The notes under the pieces were generated by a model. The model was given only the letters and a program-made list of their open reading frames with translations, was not told the DNA's origin and did not search any database. This document shows positions 21,791 through 33,589 of a stretch of DNA of 64,000 bases, one piece after another (position 1 is the stretch's first letter; every line of letters starts with the position of its first letter). The position numbers were made by a program, and so were the translations under genes. The stretch spans positions 253,742,977 to 253,806,976 of the forward strand of contig NC_066580.1 of the NCBI RefSeq assembly GCF_024323335.1, given 5' to 3'. The DNA is from Lathyrus oleraceus (Eukaryota > Streptophyta > Magnoliopsida > Fabales > Fabaceae).

Positions 21791-23385
21791 AGAGCTTCAT
21801 TCAGAAAAAGAGGACAGAGGCAGACGGACAGAAACCCTAGCCAGAAAACCCTAACAGAAGCAACACAGCAAACCCTGGAGGCTAACCCAGAAAGTTCAGA
21901 GCAACCCTAAAGGAAACCCTGAAGGAAACTCATCTGCACCAAGGTTACCTCCGCCCAACTCAATCCGACTTGCCAATTCAAGGTTGCAATTCAATTGCAA
22001 ACAGGTTTGCATTACCATTACCGCTTTATGTTCTTAATTTACATATGGCATTATGATTGAATTTATAAAAATATCTTAAGTTTTGCATGTGAATTTAAGT
22101 ATGTATGAATATCTTGAACGTTTAACCATGTAACTTCTGTGATGGATGCCATAGGGTGTGGAGCTTTCTGGAATTGTATTGTTATTAAAACCAGAACCCG
22201 CAGCCGCTCGCTAGCACATCGCTAAGCGAGCATGTAGCGAGCATTCGCTAAGCCTTCGCTAGGCGAGGCAGGAGCGAACGTGACAGTCGCTGACTTTTCT
22301 GTTCTGATTTTTGCTTATCCGACATGTTTTATCATAGCCATGCATTGTTTACCTGATCCTATTACTGTTGTGATTTCTTTTGTGGTGTAATTCTCGATTG
22401 CACCCTAATTTGGTATTCTGACCTGTTTGCTGAATTTTGTAAGGGTTCACATACTCCCGAAAAAGGTAGCTTGCTAGGTATTCCACTTTATTTATGGGAT
22501 ACCCTTGTGGAGATTCATCCTAATTACCTAATTAATTTTAATGTGGAGATTCATCTTAACTACCTAATTGATTATAAAATATTGCCTTTGAATATGTGAT
22601 CTTGGACCTCTCTTTGTTGCCTTATGGTATTACGGTATTACGGTCATGTCCCGCGAATGGGGGGATACACTTAGCAAAGACCCTTCGATTAAATCATCAT
22701 GTCCCTATAAAATAAATCATAGTCCCTCGGATGTTGCCTTCAAATATATGATTTTGTCCCTCGATGACCCGTCGTTGTAGCCTACGGTTAATGATGATCG
22801 TCCCTTCGAATGCTAAGGTATCCTTACAAATGTTGCCTTCCATGACCAATCGATGACCCTACGATGACTCTTTTACATCCAAAGGATAAAACTACTTACT
22901 TCTCAATAGTAAGGACTGTTTTACCCTCATAAGGATAAGAAATGCCCATAAAGACCTTGGGTAGGTATAACTCTTAATTGCTGACTCACAACCTAAAACA
23001 TTTTTCATACTTTTCATACATCACCCTTTGCAAAACGTCTACTAGAAAATCACCACTTGGTATACATTCATACTAGAGTCATTGCCAAGTTATATTTTTC
23101 TAAACAGTTTTCAAAATTAAACGAGATAAACACTTTGTATACATTCGTACAAGAATCATTACAAAGTTAAATTCTCCTTTTCAAAACATTTTCTAAACAT
23201 TTCTCAAACACTTTTTTTCAAACAAGAAAAACATAAGTGATCAAGCAATTAAGAGCCCATGGATAACCATGGATACAAAGGGTGCTAACACCTTCCCTTT
23301 GTATAATGTACCTCCCGAACCCAAAACTAATCAAGGTCTTTCCAGTTCTTTTCCACCTTTCCTTATTGGATAAAAGAAAAGTCGG

Positions 23386-23394
23386 TGGCGACTC
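23386..23394 (+). other. U5 half copy of the primer binding site (element D)
   Basis: TGGCGACTC lies 76 bp before the actual site. The U5 copy is perfect, while the primer site itself has TAGCGACTC. Confidence 0.6.
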
Positions 23395-23461
23395 TTGCTA
23401 TCCGCGACATTTGCTTTCCAAAGCAAAAAATACAAAAGTCCAGTTCACCGTATGACAGAAC

Positions 23462-23479
23462 TAGCGACTCTGCTGGGGA
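23462..23479 (+). other. Primer binding site of element D, one mismatch
   Basis: TAGCGACTCTGCTGGGGA differs from C and E at the second base (A for G), which would unpair one base of the tRNA CCA end. Confidence 0.85.
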
Positions 23480-24172
23480 CAACAAAGAGAGGTTACCTTA
23501 AAAAAAAAAGATCACTTATTTGAATTGTCTCTTAAGGGATTGCTTGGGTATTTTTGAGTGAAAGATCCTACACCCGGATCTAGTGTACCTTAGGTAAGTA
23601 GCAATAGATCATCGCGACTATCCGGCGTATACTGGAATGGTTAAAATGATGGCTACGGTTAATGTGACACTTTGGATGTCCTGATGTTCCTCATGTTTAC
23701 TTGAGGAGAAATTTGGCGTCTGCGTGGTGTCATCAAAGCGTTAACCAGACCTTTAGAACCCTAATTGACTCAACCTGGCCATTAGAAAGTAGTGAGATAA
23801 CTGACTTCGGTTCCGACTGGGGTTGGTTGAGACTCGATACTACACTCTTTGAGATTGGACTTTAGGGAAGCTTTGGTCAACCACTTGGTGTTGCACTGAA
23901 GTGGACTTAAAGGAAGGTCAATGATTGGAGATCCTTTTAGAACCCGGTTACTATTCTAGGACAGGTTGAACAAACCAAACTTCAGTGGGGAGGGTACTCA
24001 CCTATGGAACTCATGCAAGCCTTAAAACTTAGGGATGATTGTTGTGTGGTTTGTTTGTGCTTATTATTTGCTTACCATCATAACATCATACCATCATAAC
24101 ATCATGACATCATGGCATTGTACTAACCATTTCAAGGACTTAGGGATTTAGCTTTGCTCTGTTGAACAGGTT
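23480..24172 (+). other. Leader of element D
   Basis: Non-coding. It contains the leader hairpin AGATCC-TACACCC-GGATCT at 23563-23581, the D version of the hairpin in C and E, and near 24075-24120 a run of ATCATAAC/ATCATGAC short repeats just before ORF1. Confidence 0.7.
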
Positions 24173-25480
24173 ATGGCTCCCAGGAAGACCATCCGGATCA
24201 ATTTTGTAGCGACCTCTCCTCAACTTCCCGATCATGCTCAGTTCATCAAGAAACATGGTTCTCTCCTCAATTTGGTTATCACCGGTTTCAAGGAAGATAT
24301 GATGAGAGTTCTATTCCAGTTCTTCGATCCTAAACATCATTGCTTCACCTTCCCAGATTATCAGTTGGTACCCACATTAGAAGAATTCTCCAAGTTGCTT
24401 GGGATACCTATCCTTGATCAAACACCTTTCAGTGGTTTAGAAAAGATTCCGAAGTCTGAAGAAGTTGCCGCGGCTCTACACATGACAAAGTCCGACATTG
24501 AGACTAATTGGGTGACAAGAAGTGGAGTTAAGGGTTTACTTGCCAAATTTCTGATAAATAAGGCCCGAGAGTTCCTAAAAATTATGAGTGTCCATGCTTT
24601 CGAAGATGTCCTAGCATTACTAATCTATGGTTTGGTGTTATTCCCTAATCCAGACCAATTCATAGACATGAATGCTATTAAGATATTTCTCACTCATAAC
24701 CCTGTGCCTACCTTGCTTGGAGACATTTTGCATTCCCTTCACAGTCGTACTATGAAGAGGCAAGGGACTCTCATGTGTTGTGTACCTTTATTATCCAGGT
24801 GGTTTATTTCGCACCTTCCTCAATCAGTCTTGAAGAATGAGCAAAATTTGAAATGGTCGCAAAGGATAATGTCGCTCTCACATTCAGACATCCATTGGTG
24901 TCCTCAACCCAAAGAAAATGTTATCATTATTGACCGTTGTGGAGAATTCTCTAACGTGCCACTCCTAGGAATAAGAGGAGGTATTACTTATAACCCAGCT
25001 TTATCCCTACGTCAATTTGGTTATGCTCGAAGAGATGGTTCACATGAAGTCATCCTTCAAGGCACTGTGTTTGACTATGACAACGACTCTCAAAGTCTCC
25101 GTCAAAGGTTCGTACGAGCTTGGGGCATGGTGAAAAGAAGTACTTTAGGACAAAAGAACTTTATTCCTATGGAACCTTATCTCAGATGGGTACGCGCCAG
25201 AGCTCGTGAATTGGTCATGCCATATCTTGCAGTCGGACCGCTGATCGTTGAACCAGAAGTTGAAGGAGGTACTCCTCAGATCATTCTTTATCCAGATATA
25301 CCTACCGATGTTGAAGAATTGAAGAGATCCTGGATCCAGTTGAGAGAGGAAAGGGATACTTTTGAAGCCCAGTTCTGTGCTGAGAGGAAGAAAGTGTTAG
25401 AACTTACCAGCCAGCTTAATGAGGAACGAAGACTCAATGCATATCTTCGCCCAAAAAGAAGCCTCCCCTGGGAGACTTGA
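24173..25480 (+). CDS. Ogre ORF1 protein of element D, intact
   Basis: An uninterrupted 435-residue ORF from ATG 24173 lies between the primer site and gag, the position of the Ogre ORF1. Text such as FFDPKHHCFTFPDYQLVPTL followed by EEFSKLLGIP resembles plant mobile-domain-like proteins found in Ogre and in unnamed plant protein families. That family link is from memory and moderate. The C-terminus (about residues 370-425, WIQLREERDTFEAQ, KVLELTSQLNEERRLNAYL) is heptad-like and likely a coiled coil. No catalytic motif, signal peptide or membrane segment is evident. Function is unknown. It is the only large frame in D with no lesion. C and E have no counterpart in their leaders. Confidence 0.85.
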   Translation: MAPRKTIRINFVATSPQLPDHAQFIKKHGSLLNLVITGFKEDMMRVLFQFFDPKHHCFTFPDYQLVPTLEEFSKLLGIPILDQTPFSGLEKIPKSEEVAAALHMTKSDIETNWVTRSGVKGLLAKFLINKAREFLKIMSVHAFEDVLALLIYGLVLFPNPDQFIDMNAIKIFLTHNPVPTLLGDILHSLHSRTMKRQGTLMCCVPLLSRWFISHLPQSVLKNEQNLKWSQRIMSLSHSDIHWCPQPKENVIIIDRCGEFSNVPLLGIRGGITYNPALSLRQFGYARRDGSHEVILQGTVFDYDNDSQSLRQRFVRAWGMVKRSTLGQKNFIPMEPYLRWVRARARELVMPYLAVGPLIVEPEVEGGTPQIILYPDIPTDVEELKRSWIQLREERDTFEAQFCAERKKVLELTSQLNEERRLNAYLRPKRSLPWET

Positions 25481-25688
25481 GCTTTCATTGTATTTTTATT
25501 ATTATTTTTTGTAATGAACATTGATTAAGAAATTAGTAATAAAAGCTCCTCTCTTTTTGGTAGTTTACGCAAAGTTAAATTCCAAAAGTCCTTGAAAACA
25601 TTTCATACATTGCATAGCATAACATGACATTGCATAACAGGTATTCTAAAAGCTCAATGTTCTTACGGTCTTCCTTCTAAACAGAAGG
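25481..25688 (+). other. ORF1-gag spacer in element D
   Basis: About 200 bases, AT-rich, no gene. Gag starts at ATG 25689 after AACAGAAGG. Confidence 0.6.
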
Positions 25689-28600
25689 ATGGCTCTTGAA
25701 CAAACTGTCAAAGATCTCCAGACTCAAAATGCTCAATTCCAGGAGATGATCTTGAGCTTATCCAAGGGGCAGGAGGAACTGAAGGCTCTCTTGCTCGAGC
25801 AGAAGAAAGACAAGAAACCTGTGAGTTACATTAACCCGGGAAGAAGGCTTAAAGGACAGGCTGCAGGAGTCAAGATTAGGATTCCGAAAGATCAAGAAGA
25901 GGGGACAGATTCAGAAGAGGAGGATGCTGATCCCTTCAACCCTGAAGACGATGATGAGGATTATGAAAATGAACTACTCTCCAAAAGATGATAAGTACAA
26001 GTTGCTAGAAGAACGTATGCTAGCTATGGAGGGTCAGAAGGCACCCGGTCTGGATTTCGAAAGCTTGGGTCTGGTCTCTGATGTGGTCATTCCTCGCAAG
26101 TTCAAGGTCCCCACTTTCACTAAGTATGATGGTGCGTCTTGTCCTCAGATGCATCTGAGAGCTTATGTGAGAAAGATTCAGCCGTATACCACTGATAGGA
26201 AGCTATGGATCCATTTCTTCCAAGAGAGTCTGTCTGGCACACAGTTTGAGTGGTACTACCAGCTCGAGAGCTCTAACATCCGCACCTGGACTGATTTAGC
26301 GACATCTTTCTACAAGCACTACCAGTACAATTCTGAATTGGCGCCTACTCGGCTACAGTTGCAGAATATGGCTATGGGATCTAAAGAAAGCTTCAAAGAA
26401 TATGCTCAAAAATGGAGAGATTTGGCTGGCAGAGTCAAACCCCCTATGACTGGTCGAGAATTAGTGGACATGTTCATGGGCACACTGACTGGCCCATTCT
26501 ACAGCCATCTATTGGGAAGTTCTTCATTGGGTTTCACTGACCTTATATTGACGGGTGAACGTGTTGAAAGCGGTATTCAAAGTGGAAAGATACAGGCGGC
26601 TACCTCTGCAAGCACCAGAAAGCCCCATCAGGGAAAGAATGAGTCAAATGCTGTGTACGGTCAAAGGGGTCATAACAAGAAAAATCGTGACCATGCTGTT
26701 GGAGCAGTTACAATTGCAGCCCCACCAGCTCAAAACTTCCAGCACAGGCAAGACAGGCCAAAAAGGCAGTTTAACAAGATCAATATGACTTTAGCACAAG
26801 CGCTGCATGGTATGCTAAAGGCAAATCTAATTACCCTCAGGGCCCCCCCTGCAAATGTCAACACTACTTCTCCTCGTTATAATCCCAATGCCAGGTGTGC
26901 GTATCACTCTGATAGCCCCGGGCATGATACAAACGATTGCTGGTTGTTGAAGAATAAGATTCAGGATATGATCGAGGCTGGAGAAATTGAATTTGATCCT
27001 CCAAAGACTCCTAATGTCATCACTGCTCCTATGCCTAACCATGACAAGACTGTTAATGTTGTGGATGACAATTCTCACATTTCTGACGTAGCTGACTTAG
27101 CATCTCCTCTCCTGACCATCAAGAAGAATTTATTGCAAGATGGTTTATTTCCAGGTTGTGCTGAAAATTGCGATCTCTGTATACTCCGACCCAATGATTG
27201 CTTGAAGTTGAGAAATGGTATTCAACGGCTGATAGATGATCGTACAATTCTCTTCGAAAGGATTCCTAAGGTGGAAAACCATATTGAAGAAATATCTGTG
27301 ATTGCTAGGTCCAGAGTTCCAGTGAAGATTACCGCTACTAGAGTGCCTGTGAAGATTACTGCTGAGCCCAGGGTAACTCCCCTAATCATTACCACACCTG
27401 GCCCAGTACCGTATTCCTCAAGCAAAGCCATTCCGTGGAATTATGGAGGTGATGTTTACATCCATGGCGTAAAGCAAGTTGATAATTCTGCTAATCCTAA
27501 TGACGTTGACATTGTTGGGACTAGTAAAGTTACCCGAAGCGGAAGGATCTTTTCTCCAGAAATCTCACCCCCCGTCCCTGAAACTCGAGGAAAGGAACCG
27601 GTAATCAATCCTTCTCAGCCAAGGACACCCGTCGAAGTTACTACTGAAGAGGTTGCCAAACAGGAAATGGAAGAAATGCTGAAAATCATCCGCAAGAGTG
27701 ATTTTGATGTGGTGGAACAGCTGGGGCATACTCCGTCTAAAATTTCGATGTTATCCTTGTTGTTATCTTCTGAATCTCATGCCAATGCATTGATAAAATT
27801 CCTGAAGACCGCTCATGTACCTCAGGAGACATCTGTCAATCAGTTCGAAAACTATGTTGCTCACTTGGCAGTTGACAATGGCCTAGGCTTTTCCGATGCT
27901 GACCTGACACCAGCAGGAAAGAATCACAATAAAGCTCTGCATATCTCCATTGAGTGTAAATGGATTACTTTGTCTCATGTGTTGATCGATAATGGCTCTT
28001 CTTTGAACGTGCTACCGAAAGCTGTGCTCGATAAACTTGACTGTAAAAGCATTGAACTGAAACCTAGTGACGCTGTGGTGCGTGCTTACGATGGTGCGAA
28101 GAGCGTTGTCCACGGTGAAGTGGTCCTCCCTATCAAGATAGGACCTCAAGTCTTCAACACTATCTTTCACGTAATGAACATTCGTCCTGCCTATTCCTGC
28201 TTGCTGGGACGCCCTTGGATTCATGGGGCAAGTGCTGTAGCTTCGTCTCTCCATCAAAAGCTGAGGTATCCAATAGAGGGTAAGATCGTCACTGTGTATG
28301 GAGAAGAAGAGTATATTGTCAGTAGTGTGCATACCTTCAGATACGTCGAGATGGATGGTGAATTCTTTGAGACTCCGTCTCAGTCATTTGAAGTAGTTCC
28401 TCCGACTAATCCTGTCCTTAAGCCAACTTCCTGTGTGCCCAAGGTTATTCGTGCTCCTCCTGCTATGATTTCTCTGAAAGATGCTCAAGCCGTGGTTGAA
28501 GATGGTGGTCGTACTGGCTGGGGTCAACTGATTGATGTACCATACAAGTCTGATAGATTCGGCTTGGGGTTTAACTCTGAGAAGATAGTCAAAGATCAAA

Positions 28601-28721
28601 TTAATGTTGTAGAAGACGCTGATAGCGATTGCGACCTGGATAGCTGGATTTACCCAACAATTGGTGACAGACTCAATAATTGGAAGGCTGAAGACACTAT
28701 CCCGATTTCCTTTAGTCAGGA
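25689..28721 (+). pseudogene. Gag-pro of element D (exon 1), one frameshift
   Basis: Gag plus aspartic protease, about 1,010 codons. The N-terminus (25689-25980, MALEQTVKDLQTQNAQFQEM) is coiled-coil-like and ends in an acidic stretch. An A run at 25983-25986 with one extra base shifts the frame; the rest is open from there to 28721. Domains: capsid (QMHLRAYVRKIQPYTTDRKLW, ESFKEYAQKWRDLAG), zinc-knuckle-like CAYHSDSPGHDTNDC, a second Cys cluster (GCAENCDLCILRPNDC), then protease (VLIDNGSSLNVLP at about 27982-28014; DNG where C has DTG) and SCLLGRPWIHGASA. The final codon is split by the intron; without splicing translation ends at TAA 28723. Confidence 0.9.
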
Positions 28722-28968
28722 GTAATTGCTATTGTCTATTTTAATGTTGCAATTTTTTTAATTTTTTTTACAATTGAACTTCTTAAAGCATTGTGTCTAT
28801 GCCCGGGGCACAATAGCTGATTTGTTAAGGGTTTTGTTATTTTCATAAGCATATTCGCATTCAATAAATCAATGGACTTTTTGCATTCAAATATTGCGCT
28901 CTTTATCTTTCCTGTCATCTTCCAAACAAGCTATGCTTTCTTACACACACTCACGTAACAAATTGCAG
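28722..28968 (+). other. Ogre intron in element D (247 bp)
   Basis: Donor GA|GTAATTGC and acceptor AATTGCAG|A. The exon ends with two bases of a codon and the next exon supplies the third, giving an open frame of 77 codons to 29201 and on through RT. The T-rich body contains four or more stop codons. The donor matches that of B. Confidence 0.85.
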
Positions 28969-31900
28969 ATCCATATCCACTCTGGATCCTATTGATAATA
29001 GTTCTACTACTGTTCATTATGACTTTGAAAATCCGATCTACCAAGCCGAGGATGGAAGTGAGGAAGATTGTGAAGTCCCTGGAGAACTTGCCAGACTGTT
29101 ACTGCAAGAAGAAAAGACTATACAACCGCATGAGGAATCAATTGAAATTGTAAATCTGGGTACTGAAGTAGACAAGAAAGAAGTCAAAATAGGAGCAGGC
29201 TTGGAAAACAGTATCAAAGAAAGATTGATTCAGATGTTACATGACTATGTAGAGATTTTTTCCTGGTCTTATGAAGACATGCTAGGATTGGATACTGATA
29301 TAGTAGTGCATCGTTTGCCAATGAAGGAAGACTGTCGTTCTGTTAAGCAAAAGGTTCGCCGCATGCGTCCGGAAATGTCTGAGAAAATCAAAGCCGAGGT
29401 TATGAAACAATTTGATGCAGGTTTTCTGGCTGTTACTTCTTATCCTCAATGGGTTGCTAATGTGGTACCAGTGCCGAAGAAGGATGGTAAGGTGCGAATG
29501 TGTGTAGATTACAGAGACTTGAATAAAGCGAGTCCCAAGGATGACTTTCCACTTCCGCACATTGATGTTCTGGTAGATAACACCGCTCAACACAAGGTAT
29601 TCTCATTCATGGATGGATTCTTAGGTTATAACCAGATTAAGATGGCACCTGAAGACATGGAGAAAACTACATTTGTGACGCAATGGGGCACTTTCTGTTA
29701 CAAAGTAATGCCATTCGGTTTAAAGAACGCAGGGGCAATGTACCAGCGTGCTATGGTGGTTTTGTTCCATGATATGATCCATCATGAAATAGAGGTATAT
29801 GTGGATGACATGATAGCCAGATCTCATACTGAAGAAGAACATCTCGATCATTTATACAAACTGTTTGAGAGGTTGAAGAAGTACAAGTTGAGATTGAATC
29901 CGAACAAATGCACCTTTGGAGTAAGATCCGGTAAACTCTTGGGCTTTGTTGTCAGTGGTAAAGGAATTGAGGTTGATCCGGCTAAGGTGAGAGCGATTCA
30001 AGAAATGCCAGTTCCCCGTACAGATAAAGAAGTCAGAGGTTTCTTGGGACGTTTGAATTACATTGCCCGATTTATCTCCCATTTGACCGCTACCTGCAAA
30101 CCCATCTTCAAATTACTGAGAAAAAAATCGAGAGATGATATGGAATGATGAATGTCAAGAAGCTTTTGATAAAATCAAGAAATATCTCCAGGAACCTCCA
30201 ATTCTGATACCACCAGTTGAAGGAATACCTCTAATTATGTATTTAACCGTGTTAGAAAATTCAATGGGGTGTGTGTTGGGACAACATGACGAGTCTGGTC
30301 GAAAAGAGCATGCCATATACTACCTTAGCAAAAAGTTTACCGACTGTGAAACAAGATACTCATTGCTCGAGAAAACTTGCTGTGCTTTGGCCTGGGCTGC
30401 TCGCCGACTAAGACAATATATGTTGAATCATACCACTTTATTGATTTCTAAGATGGATCCTATCAAATATATATTTGAGAAACCTGCCCTCTCCGGAAGA
30501 ATAACAAGATGGCAGATGATTTTAACAGAGTATGATATCCAGTATACTACCCAAAAAGCAGTCAAAGGAAGCGTGTTAGCTGATCATTTGGCTCATCAAG
30601 CGGTGGATGATTACCAATCTATGAATTTTGAGTTCCCAGATTAGGATGTCATGCTTGTTACTGATTATGGAGAACCTGGTCCGGATGAAGGACCCGAACT
30701 GGGATCCCGATGGACTATGGTTTTTGATGGATCTTCTAATGCATTGGGCAATGGTGTTGGTGTTGTAATCATTTCTCCCAGGGGTTGCCATACGCCTTTC
30801 ACTACTAGACTATGTTTTGATTGTACCAATAATATGGCTGAGTATGAAGCCTGTATTTTGGGACTCAAGGCTGCTATAGACTTAAGAATCAAGTTTTTGA
30901 GTGTGTACGGAGACTCAACATTAGTAATCAGTCAGATCAAAGGAGAATGGGATACTAAACATCCAAATCTCATCCCTTATCGAGAGCGGGTGTTGACATT
31001 AATCCCATACTTTGAAGAGATTACATTCGAACATATTCCACGAGAAGAGAATCAGTTGGCAGACACATTGGCTACCATGTCATCTATGTTCAAAGTCAGA
31101 TGGGACAATGAAGCTCCCAGGATCACCATTGAACGATTAGATGAACCAGCATATTGTTATGAACTTAATACTGAGGGAGTAGAGGAGAAACCTTGGTTCC
31201 ACGAAGTAAAAAGATATTTAGAAGCTCAGGAATACCCTGAAGGGGCATCCATCAACGACAGAAAATTTCTGAGGAAGTTCTCCGCTAAGTTCTTTTTGAG
31301 TAATGGAGTATTATACAAACGTAATCATGATTCGACTTTGCTTCGCTGCATGGATAAAAAGGAAGCAGGAAAGATTATGGAAGACATGCATGACGGTATT
31401 TTCGGGACTCACTCTAGTGGACATACAATGGCCAAGAAGATTCTGAGATCAGGGTATTATTGGTCTACCATGGAAGCCGATTGCCACCATCACTCCAGAA
31501 CTTGTCACAAGTGCCAGATCTATGCGGATAAAGTACATGTGCCTCCTGCTCCATTAAACGTGTTGACAGCCCCTTGGCCCTTTGCAATGTGGGGCATTAA
31601 TATGATTGGAGAGATTAAACCTACCGCTTCTAATGGACATCGTTTCATTCTTGTTGCTATTGATTATTTTACAAAGTGGGTAGAGGCGGCCTCATTTGCT
31701 TCTGTTACCAAGAATGTGGTGGCACGGTTCATCAAGAATAGTCTTATTTGTCGATATGGCATCCCTGAAAGAATTATCACTGATAATGGTACTAATTTGA
31801 ACAACAAGGTGATTACTAAACTCTGCACGCAGTTCAAAATAAAACACCATAACTCTTCTCCGTACCGGCCAAAGATGAATGGCGCTGTAGAAGCTGCTAA

Positions 31901-32440
31901 TAAGAATATCAAGAAGATCATACAAAAGATGACAGTGACATACAAAGACTGGCATGAGATGTTACCGTTTGCTCTCCATGGTTATCGCACTTCAGTGCGC
32001 ACTTCGACAGGGGCAACTCCGTTCTCTTTAGTCTACGGAATGGAAGCCGTTTTACCAGTGGAAGTTCAGGTTCCCTCTCTAAGAATCATGAAAGAGGCGG
32101 GCTTAGACGAAGATGAATGGATTCAGACTCAACTCGATCAAATAGATTTGATTGATGAGAAAAGACTTGCGGCTGTTTGTCACGGGCAGATATATCAGAA
32201 GCGCATGACCCAGGCATTTAATAAAAGAGTCAAGAGACAGGTGTATCAAATTGGCGACTTGGTGATTAAGCGTATCATTCTACCACAAGGTGATCCCAGA
32301 GGCAAATGGACTCCCACATACGAAGGGCCATTTGTAGTTAGAAGGTATTCTCCGGTGGAGCCATGATACTCGCTACAATGGATGGCGAAGACTTCCCGCA
32401 TCCCGTGAACGTGGACATAGTTAAAAAATACTACGCATAA
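28969..32440 (+). pseudogene. Element D pol exon 2: RT, RNase H, aRNH, integrase (three breaks)
   Basis: RT (about 29450-30120) has MCVDYRDLNKASPKDD, MPFGLKNAG and YVDD (29798-29809). RNase H (30135-30640) has HAIYYLSKKFTDCETRYS. The aRNH domain (about 30690-31090) has GSRWTMVFDGSSN, NMAEYEACILGL and REENQLADTLA. Integrase (about 31330-32440) keeps the zinc-binding H, H, CHKC residues, the second Asp (31782-31784) and Glu (31890-31892) of DDE, but the first Asp of the WGIDMIG motif is Asn (AAT at 31599). Breaks: a seven-A run at 30121-30127 (one base too many), TAG at 30642-30644, and a frame change near 32345. In the corrected register the protein would end at TAA 32438. Confidence 0.93.
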
Positions 32441-32640
32441 AAGAGACCCGCTAGGTCGACATATCTAGGCAAAAGTAAGGGCATCCCGGCGAACCAAAAG
32501 GGTTCGGGCAAAAATTAGGGATAAACATATAAAAATGTACACCCGGCAAGTCGAAAACCTGAAAAGGCGGCTTGGGCAAAAAAGGGTATCCTGGTGGATT
32601 GAAAACCTGAAAAGGCGGTCCAGGCAAAAATTAGGGATTA
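32441..32640 (+). other. Hairpin array after pol in element D
   Basis: Stem-loops start at the pol stop: CTAG/CTAG (32451 with 32465), CGAACC-AAAAG-GGTTCG (32490-32506), CAAG/CTTG (32547 with 32571) around CCT-GAAA-AGG, and CCTGG/CCAGG (32590 with 32620) around CCT-GAAA-AGG. Each is followed by GGCAAAA-type text, twice as GGCAAAAATTAGGGA. Compare B and E. Confidence 0.7.
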
Positions 32641-33589
32641 AAGCGTACGACTATGTCCCGTTCTCAGTCAGCTTCATCCAAGTCAAAGGGACTGAACAAG
32701 CCAATCACTTCCATCCGACAGCAGTAGATGAGATGCTTGAAGACATAATGACAGTAGTGGAGCTAATATCGATAGGACTTTTTCTGCATAGCTTTCTCTT
32801 TGTTTTCTTGACAATTTCCTCGTACTAGGATTTCTGTCTCCTTGTACTCAAATTGCCTGTTTATAGGCCCTCTTTCAAAAATCAATACAATTTTATTTCC
32901 AAAAAATGCTTTTGTTTTACTCTCTCTGTTTTGTTTGCATAAACGTCCATTGATTTAATTTGAATGAGTATATGCATTTGAACATGATTGATGCTTACCG
33001 AAAATACATGCATAAAATAGCAATAGCAATTACTAAAAGGCTTCAGGATCGAGGAGAAGGTCTAATCATGCGTTCCAAGGAATCCAGTCGCTAATCCTAT
33101 TCCCCAGAAAAAAAAACCAGTCACTCCCCAGAAGAAATTGGCATCGCTAAACAGACTGATTATCTCTTCCATCCCCAGCCAGGCTCTGTTGAATATCTCT
33201 ACCATCAGACAGAAATCAAGTATCCCCAGCTAAGAGAGGGTCATCGATACAAATGTCTCCAACTAGAATATTGGGATTTATTTTTCCCCACACATAATTC
33301 ATTACATCATTTCACACCATACGCATGCATACAATGTTCGCATTTATTTCCGAAAACATAAAACATCTCATGCATCATGACATAGCATGAAGCTAACTTT
33401 ATTTTTCAGGTTAATTATCCTCCTGATACAGTCAAAGTAAAGATCCATTCAGACGGATGTCTTTATCGATCACATTCAAGATTCAAATACATCCTTCAGA
33501 TATAATCCATATGGGTATTCACTCTGACATCCTCCATGGTGGCATCTTTAAGCCCACCCCAGACATTTATTGCAAATACAACATATACA
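32641..33589 (+). other. 3' UTR of element D, non-repetitive part
   Basis: No gene. It has CCCCAG-type short repeats around 33095-33240 like the B and E 3' UTRs. The 97-residue ORF that starts in the hairpin array shows no family resemblance. Confidence 0.6.

Larger units (their letters stand above)
21519..23457 (+). repeat. 5' LTR of element D (1,939 bp)
   Basis: It runs from TGTCATACCC to CCGTATGACA, four bases before the primer site. It has palindrome clusters (21655-21728 and about 22203-22275), a TATA box at 21781, several AAACCCTA motifs after it, and the conserved U5 end (GGGTGCTAACACCTTCCC near 23279, then the half primer site at 23386). There is no gene; the short ORF over 21514-21789 is LTR sequence. 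Confidence 0.92.

Noticed and set aside
21830..21910. Interstitial telomere repeat
   Set aside because: AAACCCTAR words are scattered, not in tandem, and lie at promoter-like positions.
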